64,000 nt of DNA from Macrolepiota albuminosa (lineage: Eukaryota > Basidiomycota > Agaricomycetes > Agaricales > Agaricaceae). Below the pieces are notes generated by a model. It made no database searches. It saw nothing but the letters and a program-made list of their open reading frames with translations, and had not been told where the DNA came from. Positions 1 to 12,602 of the stretch are shown piece by piece. The stretch covers positions 310,001 to 374,000 of the forward strand of contig JAMWFC010000020.1 of NCBI GenBank assembly GCA_027475525.1, written 5' to 3'. Position 1 is the first letter of the stretch; each line of letters begins with the position of its first letter. Position numbers and translations under genes: made by a program.

Positions 1-3000
1 GAGAGTTCTGAAGCATATCTAAAGACATCATAATGTTTGCGGGAACACAGCGATGAGATTTATACTTTTGAACTGCAAATTCAGCAAGGCGCACATTCAA
101 ACCTGTACTATAAATAAAGGTTTAGGTCATCTTTGACAGGGAAGTTCAGCAAAATTTACCTGTAAGCATCCATGTAACACCATGTCTGACAAAAAAATGC
201 TTGAATTGTCTTCACTTTGCATGACAGTATGATTTCAGGCACTAGAGTCTTGGCTGTGCTGAAGGTTCCATCAGCAAAACAACGATAATCTGTCAGGATG
301 ACATTAAAGATGGAGCAGCTCAAGTCAATAAAGACTCACGATATTTCATCCATCCCCAAAACATTTCAATCGGATTAAGTTCACAATGAAACTTTGAAAG
401 AAAGTAACACTTGTGACCACGCTTTTTGATCTCGATCTGAAGAAGTGGCTTCTCTTCTAAGAAATCCGTCTGTGCTGCAAGTACTTGCCTCATGCAGCAT
501 GTCTTCCCAGTTGAGCCAGACACGTAAAATATATCTTTGTTGCTCTCTTCAGGCTCATTCATTCCAGCCATTGTTTCCAGCTCCTCTTGTGCTTCCTTTT
601 CCTTTGCTTTTTTTGACTTCTTAACACTCTGCACAATCACCCAGGATAGCCTTGCCACCGTTTGACTGAACAAGAAGATCCCAGAGACCTTGTTCTTGCA
701 AAACGCGCTTCATTCCCTTGGCCTGGCCTCAAAATTGATAGTCTGGATGATTGTGTGGAAGATCAGAGTCAAAGACCATTGTCTGTTCCTTGCCTCGAAG
801 CTCCAGATATGGATTTTTATCTGGGATTTTTGTTGTATGCATAAGGTGTTGTGCTCCACCTGGATTAACATTCATTTCATTGACGTTAAGCACATCCTTT
901 GATTGAGCTGCATGTGCAGTTGATTGATCAAAGACGTCAATAGCATCAGGAAACATGGATTCAAATATTGGGATTGTGTAAGGGCGACCTCTAGAGGCTG
1001 TGGCTCAGTCACACAGCTGGCAGAGGGAGATCCAAAGTGTATTAGAATATATACTGACAATATCAAGGTAGCTACTCACCTGGCAGAGGGAGATCCAAAG
1101 AGAACAAGTCTAGGGATTTCCTATGCCAGGTTGGATGCTTCTGGGGCCTCTGAAGCATGGGAAACAACTGTACAGTACAACAAAACCTTAAAAACTCGAA
1201 AATTGCCTACACAAACACTTGTACAAATAAGGGGCAAACTCTGGCAAACTCTGGCTTATATAAGTGGTCTGGAAGCGGTGCTGAGTGGGCCCACACTTGT
1301 CTGAATGGTGGCTAAAGAACCAGAGCATCTCAAGGGCTGAGAGTAGTACTAACAGATAGTGTTGAAAGAATAGAAACAGTGAAATGAAATAATGTCAGAA
1401 GAAATGAGAGAATGAATGGAAGGAGAGTGAAGAGATAAGGAGTGAGAGAAGGAAGAAATGAGGAGTCCCCTGACAGATTGCCTGCGTAAGAACCTAATGA
1501 TATACGTTAGTGATACAAAAAGTTGATAGAAACAAATTAATACTTGGTTTATGAGTCTTTCAGCATTCCACCATCTATCAGAATTTTTTCCTGGATAGAT
1601 CTCTTCATGTGCATCTGTTAAAATCTCTGCGCCACTTTCCAGTGACTCCTGAAGCTGTTCAATTTGATCAGGAGTCAGCTTCAAATGGCCATAAAGCTCG
1701 ACAATAAAATTGGAGACATGTATTGACTTTTCCTGACCCTTCTTTCGGATGGGAAGTCTTCTGTCTCTTGCCCATACCCTTCAGCAAAGCTTGTTTGACT
1801 GAATAATTGTCTCATCTTGATAGATCAGAACATGTAACCATTCTCCGGGCTTCAGAGTGGGATGTATTGGCTCAAGTGTTTTATCATCAAAGTGAATCCA
1901 TAAACTAAGAAAATGTGAGGAAATATTTGCAAGACAGTTTCTAAGCTCACTGATCATTTTCAGCCATTGTTTCAAGAAACTTCTTGCGATATTTGATAAC
2001 ATCAGCCCGCTCATGACCATCCACATAAACTTCTTTTTTAACTTCAGTTACGCCATACTCAAGCTTGTGTAACCATCGGCGAGCACACTCCTTTGAGATT
2101 TTAGTTCCTCCGAGATCAAGTCCCAGAGCCAGAATGATAATGGTATTGACCTGCTGTTGCAGCAATTCAGGTGTTATCTAGCCACACGGTCAGATCTGAT
2201 TTGATTCTAAGTTTGTTCATCCACTTACCTCACCAAGGGCAACTACATTCAGATATCGGCGTACAGCATGTTGAACGTGCTCATTGTTAAGCAAGGATGG
2301 GTGTGCATGGTGCTTTCCAGCATTTGTTGGGGGCAAGGTTTTGAAGCGCTCAATATAGAGCTTGAGATGTTGGATCTGCCATGCAAAGTATGGTCCTTTC
2401 CCTATTGCACGCGCTATGGATTCACTGGCTCGTGTTTGTGAATTTTTAATTCTTGGATTCTGTGAATATTTCAAGACAAGATCTAGGTACTTCTGAACCG
2501 CTTGAAGTTTGAAAAGGGCCCCAAAAGATTTGTGGTGCTTCACAGCATTAATCAGTTTTGTGACAATGATTCCAACAGAAGGCCTGGGCTCCAGTGGCTG
2601 CACATCATCATCTTCAAACTCCTCAGTGTCATCTTCAATGTTGAGAAGATTTATGCCCCCATTGATCATCTCTTGTTCAACTGGAGTGAGTGCAATATCA
2701 CTTTCATTTTCGTGATCATCTTCAATTGTGCCCAAGTCCAAGTCCGGTCCTGGTCTGAGTCTGTCCAAAACAGAGTCTGCAAGATTTGAAACAGGGATCT
2801 GATTCTCAATCCAATTCCACCACTCATCATAGGAATTCACGACTTGTACATCAGTGAGTGCTGAGCAATGTCATTCGTCAGATAAGCTGATCATTTGCAA
2901 TCATCCGGAATACACACAATCTTCTTCAACAGAATCCTCTGCTGGCAGCATAAAAAACCCATGAGCCATACTTTTGGTTGCATTTGGAGCATGTGAGCTG

Positions 3001-3490
3001 GATACCGGTTGCCGCCTGAAGAACTCATTGATTTTTCGGCTTCCAACAGCTGCCTCCTGGAGATCTTCATTTCGTTTAGCATGGGAAGAACAGCTACATC
3101 CCGTGAAAGTAGGAAGCGCGGCAAGTAGGCGACGCTTTTTGACTTTGGGAGCAAGTTCCTTTCATTGTTACTTTAATTAGAGGGCTCATGGCAGGTCAAT
3201 ACAGCATGGTAACACACAGTAACACCCACTACACTGTGGGCAATGTAAGTTTCAAGATCCTGCATGTCCTCATTCTCATTCTCTTCAAATGCCAGATCTT
3301 CCCTGCCATTCTCAATCAATGTAAACGCTGTGCCAGAATGCTTTATCTCGTCATCTGAATCCAATGCCAAAGCATAATCAGGATCTGTCAAAGTGTCGAT
3401 GGGATCATCCATGAAACCGGGGCCGAAACCATCGGCATGGTCAGCTCGTTGACGTTTGGCCTGCGCGACATGTTTGCTGGGCCTTACCAT
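1..3490 (-). pseudogene. DDE transposase of the Agaricomycete KFHCELN family, split by a solo LTR and cut by the left window edge
   Basis: This is a cut-and-paste transposase gene read leftward. The first exon starts at the ATG at 3490 and is acidic and low in complexity. The exon near 3150-2900 contains KINEFFRRQPVSS. The 2840-2217 and 2165-1947 exons lead to YVDGHERADVIKYRKKF, a block I know from this family. The first acidic residue lies in LIYQDETI (about 1820), the second in DVFDQSTAH (about 920), and the glutamate in KFHCELNPIEMFWGW (about 350). Two more exons continue to the window edge (289-160 and 107-1, introns 339-290 and 159-108) and encode YMDAYR and QKYKSHR, both family hallmarks, so the gene is not finished at 320. 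The only clear break I see is the LTR at 977-1475, which lies 5-6 nt after an intron 3' splice site. Without it the frame reads on. I did not find the terminal repeats of the element. The exact exon ends between 3170 and 1500 are approximate. Confidence 0.8.
977..1475 (-). mobile_element. Solo LTR of a Ty3/gypsy family (TGTCAGGGGACTCC...CCCTTACA)
   Basis: Read on the minus strand it begins TGTCAGGGGACTCCTCAT and ends GCCCTTACA. The direct 5-bp repeats GATTG (972-976 and 1476-1480) are the target site duplication. The same LTR family recurs at 27331-27972 and 28945-29400 in the opposite orientation. No internal retroelement sequence remains, so this is a solo LTR left by LTR-LTR recombination. 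It interrupts the DDE transposase. Confidence 0.92.
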
Positions 3491-5176
3491 GGTATATAGA
3501 CCGTTTTTCAGGGCCTCTATGTTTGTTTTTTTTTTCCAAAAACTGGATTTTAGTCACGTGATAGGGGGAAATTTCGGTTTTTTCATTTTTACACATATTC
3601 TACCCTACTTCCTTCCTAATTTTTTTTGCCGGGGTCTAATTCCAAAAGTTATGCTTGGCCCTGACGGGTCGCTTCTAAGTGTGGTGCACTGTAGAAAGGG
3701 GGACTGTTTTTGACTCAGAAAAGATCACTTGGAATTAGGCACAATTCCACAATTGATAAACGGGTTGATTTAATATGTTGATACTTTGCAGGCTATGTCA
3801 CAATGTGGGAACAGCGTCTGTGACGGTGTTACCACAAGAGAATAGAGTCTTCACACAATCGATAGAACCGGGTTAAGTCCTGATAATTGGGAAGAAAACT
3901 ACCGTACTCTGACACTGTACTAGTTTATATAGTCCCGGTAAGAGAGTACCCGGTGGCTGCAGTAATCACAAGATATAGCTATAACGAAGGTAAGGGTCGA
4001 TATGAGAAGTAACAAATGGGTCACGGCCGTTACACACAACCTATATACTTCAAAGAACGAGACGCGTCACATCGCGTGAAAAAAGTCATGAACAATGGAC
4101 ACGACATACCGAAAAGTGGACAAGTCCCATTCCAGGCTGCCAATCAAATCAAGTCTTATTGACCCGTGCTCATCGGTTTTTAGCCTGACCTGTGCGTCGC
4201 TGTACACGCTATGGTTGCCGTCCATACTCGCTGTTTACACACAGAGTAAATAATAATTAAAATCTGTTATCAATTACGTGAGCAACGAGAGCCATTGGCA
4301 CATGCCAAGAATTTTCACTCGATTTGATGCAATTTTCAAACGTTTAAAACCCTGTTGCAACTATTTTCTACTGAAGCTCTATCGATGATTAACATTTTGA
4401 AAAGGGATCAACGTCAAGATCGTCTACAACTGGTCGGTGAAGAGTTTGTATAATCTTTGTAACGTTCGTCTGGTATCAAAAGAATGTTACAAGGAACTAC
4501 ATTCGTCAAAATTACTTCACCCGGGCAGCGGTATGCTCCATGGTGCAACTGAGGGATGGCTTGGATGGATGGGTCGATTGTTCCCATTCTATCCCATCAA
4601 AAAACCAATTCGTACTATTATTTTGGCATTCGGGAATCGAGTAAGACCATAATCTAATTAACTCCCCAAAGTCCCATCAAGAAGCAAGAAGTGCCCTGCC
4701 TTAGATGAAAGATTTCATTGAATGTATTAGTTTACGTTCAGTAAACAGTCAGGTCCACATATCAGCTTCTCTGAAACATGATCGATGCATGATCTTCAAC
4801 AGACGCGTGAACAGCGCGGGAACTTTGCAAGTGGCATATTCGTGCAGGACGCAGTATATCAAACGGCCAACTAAACTTTATTATTTCGGCGCGCTGGACA
4901 GCCCGCCGGGTCAACTTCGATTTATTTACACATCGATACTCATGTTTCTAATCAAGTACCACAGTAGTAGTCGTAACAAGCAGGTATAATCCACTCCGAC
5001 TGATTTTTTCAAACTAACTAAATGTAGGCTAAAAAATCATGCCTTTATTTAGTTGCTGTGAGCTCATATCATAGTACATCTGAAGGCTATGGGCACATCT
5101 AATACACACGAGACGTAAATTGTAACGAAGGTTACATAGATGCCACATGTGAAGTATGACATGTATGTTTGACTTT
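3491..5176. other. Intergenic stretch without recognisable gene
   Basis: Open frames here are short (under 95 codons), lack recognisable motifs and do not join into an exon chain. A possible short solo LTR lies at 3819-4034 and is listed separately. I see no RNA gene. Confidence 0.6.
3819..4034 (-). mobile_element. Possible short solo LTR (TGTAACGGCC...CGTCACA)
   Basis: On the minus strand the segment starts TGTAACGGCCGTGACCC and ends GGTGTTACC-complement CACCGTCACA, so it has TG...CA ends and contains a TATA-like run (tttatatag). Starts of this kind are common in basidiomycete LTRs. No matching 5-bp target duplication is visible (gcgtc against cacaa), so this is tentative. Confidence 0.3.
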
Positions 5177-6691
5177 TTAATGGCCAGAAATTTCATCATC
5201 AGAGTTATGCAAGATTTGAACACCAGTAGTCAGAAGCCTTGTTTTTTCTTCAGCGCGAAGTGAGCCCGATAGCAGATCCACACGAGCGAGGCGCGAGAGT
5301 GGTCCTCGCGCCGTCATACAGTCGACGAGAATCGCAAGATCAATATCGTGACACTCAAGCCTTGTGAGGGCGGCACAAGGCAGAGGTTTTGATGACGGAT
5401 CGGGTATTGTTGGAGTTAAAGCCCGAAGTACATCATTTTTAGTCTTGTATAGACCCAAAAAGTCTAGTTCATGGAGGGTTTCAAAAAACCGTGACATGAT
5501 AGACGTATCAGCATTGACCATGACGAGCTTCAAGGAATGAATGCGAGATAATGGAAACGCGTGAATAGATGATGATTCTGAATGGTACGAGAGCAGCTGG
5601 TCTAGTATTGGTGCCGCGTTGAGATCATGTTGTGCCAGAGGTTCTAGATCAATCAGGCACTCAAGAGTAAGTTTCCTGAGGTTAGGAAAAGAGAACTTGG
5701 CAAGAAGCTTCAAAGCATAGTCGGTATCGGTGAACCCAAATACGAAGTCGGTAACGTATTGCAAACAAATTATTTTCTGTAGCTTAGAGAAACCTTCTGA
5801 GGCCGATAAGGAGGATGAGCTCAAAACTGGCTCGTCATCGATGCGAGGACCTCTCCCAAGGATTGTCAGATGACGAAGACTTTGACATTCTGTTAGTATG
5901 CTTGTGAACTCGACCATGGATGGTGCAACGTCACTCGCCAAGTAGCGGAAATCGAGCTTGGTAAGATTGCGCAACGATGACGCAGACCAGTCGACATGGA
6001 CTCCTGTCAAAGTTACTTCGCGTAACTGTTCAGCGACGTGGCCCCCGAATAGATGTATCGGCTGTCTCATCTCTACCGGAGAGAAGGTAGCGTCTTTAGA
6101 AGCAAAGAAAGCATTACATCGCTGGAGGGAAAGCGACGTGAGAAGAGGAACGGACTTAAGGTGCCGAGTGTAGCAAAGGAAGGTAAATATGGGTGCCCAA
6201 GTGTCAGTAAGGAGTTCAAAACGTTGCCACCGATGGGCATGAGTTATCAACAGTCGAAGGATCGTCTCCATGTCTTGCCAACGGAACCTATGCGAAGATT
6301 CCGCCAAATCCCAGTCCCACGACGGATCGCGGAAGTCAAGGAAAATGTCCAGAGGCGCCAATCTGGATCGTTTCAGCCATGTCACTGCGCGTGTAAGTTG
6401 TTGTCTGGAAGTAGGAAATGTGAGGATTATTGTGCTCCAAAGTGCAGATGTCGAGATTGCAACATTTCTCCAACGATTGGAGACATGTGAAACAGTGATG
6501 GATGTCACAATTGTCTCGAAGTGGCCTTCCGAGTCTCGTGTCGCAAAGAAGAAAATCGAAGAGAGTAACTCATTGGGGAGAAGGGAGATATGAGGAGCTT
6601 GGGATAAGTAGCCTGGAATAAACAGCCGGAAAGTATTCGTCAAAGGGAGCTCTTTGCTGGTAAGCTTTTCAATGATCTCCACTCTTGTCAT
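5177..6691 (-). CDS. F-box-like domain protein, 504 aa, single exon
   Basis: Basidiomycete F-box proteins of this kind act as substrate adaptors of SCF ubiquitin ligases, and most members have no known substrate. The F-box lies near residues 31-75: ISLLPNELLSSIFFFAT, then VSHVSNRWRNVAISTSALW, the usual pattern of a degenerate F-box followed by a conserved tryptophan. The rest is leucine-rich with irregular LRR-like segments (LTSLSLQRC, LTKLDFRYL, LRKLTLECL), typical for the family. The open frame continues 19 codons upstream to a TTG. I chose the first ATG (6691, MTRVEIIEKL). No introns are needed. It is a lone gene, and the substrate is unknown. Confidence 0.85.
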   Translation of the reverse strand: MTRVEIIEKLTSKELPLTNTFRLFIPGYLSQAPHISLLPNELLSSIFFFATRDSEGHFETIVTSITVSHVSNRWRNVAISTSALWSTIILTFPTSRQQLTRAVTWLKRSRLAPLDIFLDFRDPSWDWDLAESSHRFRWQDMETILRLLITHAHRWQRFELLTDTWAPIFTFLCYTRHLKSVPLLTSLSLQRCNAFFASKDATFSPVEMRQPIHLFGGHVAEQLREVTLTGVHVDWSASSLRNLTKLDFRYLASDVAPSMVEFTSILTECQSLRHLTILGRGPRIDDEPVLSSSSLSASEGFSKLQKIICLQYVTDFVFGFTDTDYALKLLAKFSFPNLRKLTLECLIDLEPLAQHDLNAAPILDQLLSYHSESSSIHAFPLSRIHSLKLVMVNADTSIMSRFFETLHELDFLGLYKTKNDVLRALTPTIPDPSSKPLPCAALTRLECHDIDLAILVDCMTARGPLSRLARVDLLSGSLRAEEKTRLLTTGVQILHNSDDEISGH

Positions 6692-7996
6692 CGCGGTGTA
6701 TCTGGCTGTCGATAAAGGTTGGAAACGACCACATGCATACGAATTCAACGAGATGCACTGACCAAGGACTGCTATATGAAGGCCAAGTATAAGGATTGGC
6801 GACCGCTAGAAAATGTGTCGAAGTCGGGGACACTATCTACTCAAGAGGTTTGGTGGGGTCCTGGAGGCGAGAAAGAAATTCACCCTTGCACAAATGTAAA
6901 TGTACCTTTTTGGACCCCTTCAGTGACGATGATCCATAAACGAGTCAACAAGAAAGGAATATCGTTGGGGGAAACCAGAGATTTGTCACGGAATAGAATA
7001 CAAGAGAGAAAGCCAGAAGAGGAAGGTCCAAGCCCAGTGAGATAACTGATCAATGCCTCGAGGCAGCATTTTTGGCCTCATGTACATAGGGGCATGTGTG
7101 TCCATTGATGGAAAACGCTTGACACCCTGCGATTGATGCACGTTTTTCTTTGCCGTTTGCTGTCCATTTCCTCCTGGAGATGGACCACATGTAAGGGAAA
7201 CCTTGACAAACGTACGGATACGTGGGTCTATGGTCACACATGAAGTCGACAAGTACAACCATCAATCCCCTTTCAAGTCAAGCGCTGAGCTCTAGTTCAC
7301 ATGACATTCGTATTCTAACTTACGCGTCAATACCACCTGTGCTTGATGTGCGAGTAGGGATGGCATAATGTCGTAAACCGTCTGGCCATAGACTGTCGTA
7401 GAATTTGCGAGGCTAATGCTATACTTCGAAAAGCGCGATATGTAAATTCGAGAGAAATTTTGTCTTGTCAGAGATTCAGAAATCTGGCAAATCCGTCAGG
7501 AATCAACAGCGGCGATGAAGCTTGTAAAGGAAGAAACGATGAAACACCTTGTTAACGCTCGCCTCAAGGTAGAGTTAGTGACTAAGACACATACATAGTA
7601 CAATCTATCCCTTAAATCTTTCAGCGGGAGGAAGACAGCTCGTCTAGAGTCACCCTAGCAGGTCCGGATGTTACTAGGAAGGACAACAACTCGACAAAGT
7701 CATATTTGATATTCGCAGTATATTCTGGATTCGGACCCGAGAATGGGCATCCAATTGGGTGTTAATGTGTCGACTAGTAAATAGGACCCGACGGCGAAAA
7801 TTAGCAGCCTGTTTCTCACTATCCAAGAGAGTTAACAAGGGAGAAAACAAGGATCACATGACTTATCGCGTATTACAACCCAAAGGAGGTCTGCGGGAGT
7901 CCGTTCAAAAGACTTTCTTCAAAGACATTGATTTGATATTTTCCCTCATGCATCATGCATTTCTGGCCAAAAGGTAAGCATTACTTTGTATATCAA
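6692..7996. other. Intergenic region upstream of the F-box gene
   Basis: The first part presumably holds the F-box promoter. The short open frames on both strands show no motif. I see no transposon ends. Confidence 0.6.
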
Positions 7997-8079
7997 GGCG
8001 CTACCAGGGTTCGAACCTGGGTTTCGGGAACATCAAAGAACTTCAAAATCCCGAGTGATAACCACTACACTATAGCGCC
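7997..8079 (-). tRNA. tRNA-Gln (anticodon TTG) with a 12-nt intron
   Basis: On the minus strand the acceptor arms GGCGCTA and TAGCGCC pair over 7 bp. The D-arm GTGTAGTGGTTATCAC and the T-arm CCAGGTTCGAACCCTGG are complete. The anticodon stem CGGGA/TCCCG holds 19 nt. Removing a 12-nt intron (8031-8042) placed one base after the anticodon leaves the loop TTTTGAT, identical to the loop of yeast tRNA-Gln(UUG). B-box and A-box promoters are intact. No CCA is encoded, as expected for a eukaryotic gene. Confidence 0.96.
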
Positions 8080-11000
8080 AATGGGTGATAAGGCGACAAA
8101 TAAAACTAATACGTTGTCCATAGTACTATCAAGGTTGCTCCTCAGAGGTAGTGCCTAGTAGGCTGACACTTGGTAGTAATAGGTATATGTGGCGGTTTAC
8201 AAAACTCAAACTGCATACCAAAACAGCACAGGCTTAAAGAAGTTTGAATCATCTTGTCATCTTGTCCAAGAACCTCGCCACGTTCTATAATCATCATTGA
8301 CCGACACCTAAAACAAGTAGTGCCCACTTACAGAAACAGTAAGTGATAATCAAAGGAGACGTTTGCATAAGGGCTCGAAAACGGTCCCTGGCTTTATGCT
8401 GGGAATTCCCAAAACATATCAGGTTCTACACCAGGGGCTTACTTCTTAAGTTCCTTTTGGACTCTAATTACATTCAAGTATGTATCAGGCGCAAAAAAAA
8501 AGGAATTGCGCAGTGCAACATACTGGTGCCAGCATATCCCTGATTGTGATGTCTTTGTAGTGCTAGAGACCCCACGACCTCGGGAAATTTTTCGACCCTT
8601 GACATACTACTATGCGTCTATATCATCGCCAGCAATCTAGCAGAGAGCGCTCCGTTCCTCAAGGTAGGTACGAGACCAGATCGACCGTGATCATGGTGCC
8701 CGATGGTCAAGTCCTGAGCAGGAGCATCAGTAATTAGAATTTTCCAACATGATTGTAGTCTCACGTTCTCCACAAGTTTCTTGCCCGCTCAAATCCTGTC
8801 ATCGTCCCACCATTTCACCGAATTCAGATAACTTCCCATCCCATCGGATGAGAGGTGTGTGCTCGTCTCCGCGGGGAGAATCAAGAGTTCATCAAGTTTC
8901 AAACTGCGACACCATCTGGAAAATTTTGTTGTTGGGAAAGATGTGCTCAGCAAGTAAGGAGGCGTTAAGGATGGATAGTGTTTCGCCGGGCGGTAATCAA
9001 ATTCAGTTCTGATTCAAAAAATAGTATCACTTGTATTCAAATATCACAAGGGGCAATAAAAAATACCTTTCGATTCATTTCTTGAGAAATTCATGGACCC
9101 CCTTGATCCAATGGTGGCCCTTTGATCCGTTTTCGAAACCCGGGTAATAATTCACACACCTATTGGTCTATTGGTCCAAACACAAATCGATATTCATCGT
9201 TTGGTTCGTGAAAGGATCCGGGGAATAATCGACCCCAGAGGTCGAATTAATCACGTCCGTCTAGAAACATACAGTTAGTCACCATCCGTTTGAACCGCCC
9301 AACGCACTTGAAACCATTCTCACCCTCGGCGAATCCAGAAATACATAAGATCACACGGGCGAACTTTCGATGTTCTCCTGGTTCAAATCAGTCCTTTCGT
9401 CAGATTACCAAGCAAAAACCTGGGTCCAAGAAAAAACCGAAGGATGGTGCGCTAAGAAGCAAAATCATGTCCTTTCTCGTAGGACAGAGAAATGCAAAGG
9501 AAGGGCAAAACGGCCCTAGTGGACCGATATCCAACTGCTAGACGCCGCGCTAAGCCATGATCATACTTCTGAGGTCGCCAGGTATGTACTATCTTCATTC
9601 GACGTTGATCGGACGGACCATTCGTGCTGCGACATGAGTACACATACTTATCAGAATCATGAAACGTTTCTATCAAAGATGCATGCAAAAGAGTAGCGCC
9701 TAGATCCGTCTTCAAAAATGGTACGTTCGACAACAGCATTATGCATCCATACCTGCTTCATGCTGCGGTCGTTTTTGATAAGGTGATATATCCTAATATC
9801 CACAAGCGTCCTGGTCCTGTATCTCGGATCAATAGCACGATAATAGTACGATAATCCGAAATGACTAGAATCATTAAGTATCGGCATGCACACAACGAGG
9901 TAGATGATTCCATTCATGACTTCTATATCATACCCATATCCTCGAAGGGGTACACCATAGATAGATAGGAAGAAGGTAATTGAACCTTCAGATTTGAGAT
10001 AACTCAGATAGTCGGACTTGGTGTGAAGACTGTTGGGTCACAGATGGCATCGCCGTTCGAAGCGAAGAGCACGATTAAGGTCGATCTGGTAGACTAGAAG
10101 TTTCATTCACCGTGCTAGATTAATGTTATCCTGCTTGGCAGATGCCGTGCTTAGTTAGGCATGCTGAGGTCGGTGGTACGTTGAACGTCGTAAGGAGTAC
10201 AAAGTCAGAAAAAGAATCTTATTTGCCCCGGGAAATCATGTTCGAAATTCTTGCGAGATTATAGATGAGGTCTACACGAGGCATCAGTTGTGACCTGGCA
10301 TGAATAGCGTCGTGACTTAAACGTCCCGCACAGTGGGATTTTGATCCAGAGGTCAAAGATATTGGGCCCGAATACAAAGGAGATAAGAAGCGCGCAACCG
10401 GGCTGTTAAAATGTTGAGGGTCCTTGATTTGCTGAATGATAAGATGAGCACGATGTACATACGACACGCGAAGAACACGCACGGGGTCAATACGCCTTTT
10501 TACGAAGATCGACGATCAGTGCCGCCGTCGAGAATCGACAGATTTTGCTGACACTTGAGCTCAATTATCGTAAAGAAAGGCGACCTGCAGGTACTATGCT
10601 TGGTCCGTTGTTTGAGCGCGAACGATTTTCTCTGGTTACAAAGCTGCGTTTAGCATCTTTACCCCGGACTGAAAGGAACTCGCATGATAAGAGTCTTTCT
10701 TCCGAGAAAACCCAAGTATCTTGAACTTCCTGGAAAAAGACATGAATAGATCATGACATCATGATTCCTGTGAAGTCATCGCCATTCAATTCCAAGGGAA
10801 GCTGATGCGTTGCGATAACAGAATATAATATCGGCCTCGAACGTGGCATCGATATAGGTTAGATGGATCGTCATAGTGGTGTATGAAGAGTGGTACCATC
10901 TGCGTCAAACTGATAAAGAGATAGTCAAGTATAGTTTTGACAGCGAAGCTCACCTTTCACTTCAGTCCTCATGTCAATGATGATTGTCTTTACTCATGCT

Positions 11001-11460
11001 ATCATGCCACCTCACAAGTTTGCCCACATCGTGCAAAGCCTAGACTCGCTAGCACGTAGATATGTTTCTAACCCTGTCTGTCAATCAAAGCGCACCTAAC
11101 AAGGATATTGATATCAAACTCTATTAACAGACTGGACCGAGACTGCTCTATTAGAGCCGCGACTGAACTAGTTTGTTCAGGGTTCCCAGTCCTGGAAAGC
11201 ACGGGATTTCCGGCATCTGAGTTGAATGTACTAATAAACCAGTAGCGTTATAACGTTCAATCAGCGTGCGAGACGCTCCAGGCTTGTCTCGGAAAGTCTG
11301 CTTCTCAATGGGCACGCGCTAGCCAGCCAAAAAGAAAATATCGCCCGTGACGTTCCGTGCCAAGCCGTCACTGGTACCACAGCCACCAATCCTTGTTCCC
11401 GTTCCCGATCACCATTGTTTCGAAAATAAATATCGGATCCTCTTGCCTATATAACGGACT
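8080..11460. other. Long gene-poor interval
   Basis: About 3.4 kb of normal base composition with CpG present. All open frames are short and unrelated to anything I recognise on either strand. I see no repeats or transposon ends. The last 100 bp probably hold the promoter of the phosphatase gene. Confidence 0.6.
11448..11454 (+). promoter_or_regulatory. TATA box candidate (TATATAA) before the phosphatase gene
   Basis: TATATAA lies 6 nt before the first ATG (11461) and 54 nt before the second in-frame ATG (11509). If it is a real TATA box, transcription would start downstream of 11461 and translation would begin at 11509. It could also be chance AT-richness. Confidence 0.45.
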
Positions 11461-12327
11461 ATGTCCATAGCCACGCTCCCTCAATCACACAATCCATTAC
11501 AATTGAATATGGAAGTCTCTAGACTTTTACAAGTTCCAGCATCAAGTACTACTTTGTCCTTGACCTCGTCCATGTCCCCTTCAAAGGACATACTGCCCCT
11601 TGTTACACAAAGGCGAATTGCCGCATTTTCTCAGCGCCCAATAACCGCCCGTCGTCCACGCCCTATTCCCAACTCTTATTGGGCTACTCCTCAGCTGCTT
11701 GCCTGCGAGTATCCATGGTCACCCAAGAACCCAAATAAACCAAAGCTAGACGCTCTCCTGCGGGCAGGCGTGCGCACTTTTATCGATCTCACCGAAGCAG
11801 GCGAGCTTATATCTTATGCAAACATCCTCTGCGTGCGCGCCGCGCTGCTAGGGATCGACACAGACACTATCGAGTATCACCGCTTTCCGATTCGTGACCG
11901 ATCCTTGCCCAAATCACTAGACCTCATGTATGATGTGTTAGCTGTGCTACGTGATAACGAAGTTCGTAACCGCATCAGTGCGGTGCACTGCAGAGGAGGT
12001 ATTGGGCGTACAGGGATGGTTATTGGGTGCTGGCTGATTGATAGTGGTCATGCCAAAGACGGAGAGGAAGCGCTGAATATAATAGCTCAAGAATGGCGGA
12101 CGGTGGAGAAATGCAAACGTTATCCGCACAGCCCCGAGACTGGCCCTCAGTTCGAGTATGTCCTCAATTACCACCCTAAGGATGCCGACAGCAATTGGCA
12201 AGTTTCTTGTTCCTTTATTTTCTACACTGAAACTCATCAGAGTTCAACAGTAGTGAATCCATATAGAGGACACAGAGCTATCACGACCATCGACGTATTT
12301 ATGACTTCATTCATGGACCTTGTATAA
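11461..12327 (+). CDS. Dual-specificity / tyrosine-type protein phosphatase, up to 288 aa
   Basis: This is a cysteine phosphatase of the DSP/PTP superfamily. The P-loop HCRGGIGRTG (residues 176-185, catalytic Cys177) has the HCxxGxxRTG signature. Upstream lie RTFIDLTEAGEL and, nearer the P-loop, FPIRDRSLP, which resembles the general-acid loop of plant and fungal DSP-like proteins. After the P-loop, IAQEWRTVEKCKRYPHSPET is the segment that usually closes the domain. About 85 N-terminal residues are Ser/Pro-rich. The ATG at 11509 (MEVSRLL) may be the true start because of the TATA-like box just before 11461. The last 50 residues look non-conserved and may be intronic or 3' flank, so the C-terminus is uncertain. 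The substrate is unknown. Confidence 0.8.
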   Translation: MSIATLPQSHNPLQLNMEVSRLLQVPASSTTLSLTSSMSPSKDILPLVTQRRIAAFSQRPITARRPRPIPNSYWATPQLLACEYPWSPKNPNKPKLDALLRAGVRTFIDLTEAGELISYANILCVRAALLGIDTDTIEYHRFPIRDRSLPKSLDLMYDVLAVLRDNEVRNRISAVHCRGGIGRTGMVIGCWLIDSGHAKDGEEALNIIAQEWRTVEKCKRYPHSPETGPQFEYVLNYHPKDADSNWQVSCSFIFYTETHQSSTVVNPYRGHRAITTIDVFMTSFMDLV

Positions 12328-12602
12328 CTACCATCCTCCACTTGCATAGAACGCAGGTTCAGCCACATACCTTTCTTAGCATTTTCTCATTGTCTTTCAA
12401 ACACAATTTCCAATATATACACATCCTATGTACCAGCAATGAAATGGACTTTCACCTTCACAATAGTTGTCATGGTTGTCGTGTGCGCCGCTTTGTGTGG
12501 ATAAATTTTGATCCACAAGAAGTGATCTGTCAGCACAACTTTGTCACGGACATCACCTGTTGTTTCCAACTCTCACCAGCACCACTACCATAGGCGGCTG
12601 AC

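Noticed and set aside
2891..3154. 87-codon minus-strand frame as an exon of the DDE transposase
   Set aside because: A neighbouring frame in the same interval (KINEFFRRQPVSS) matches the family better. The 87-codon frame is a shadow.
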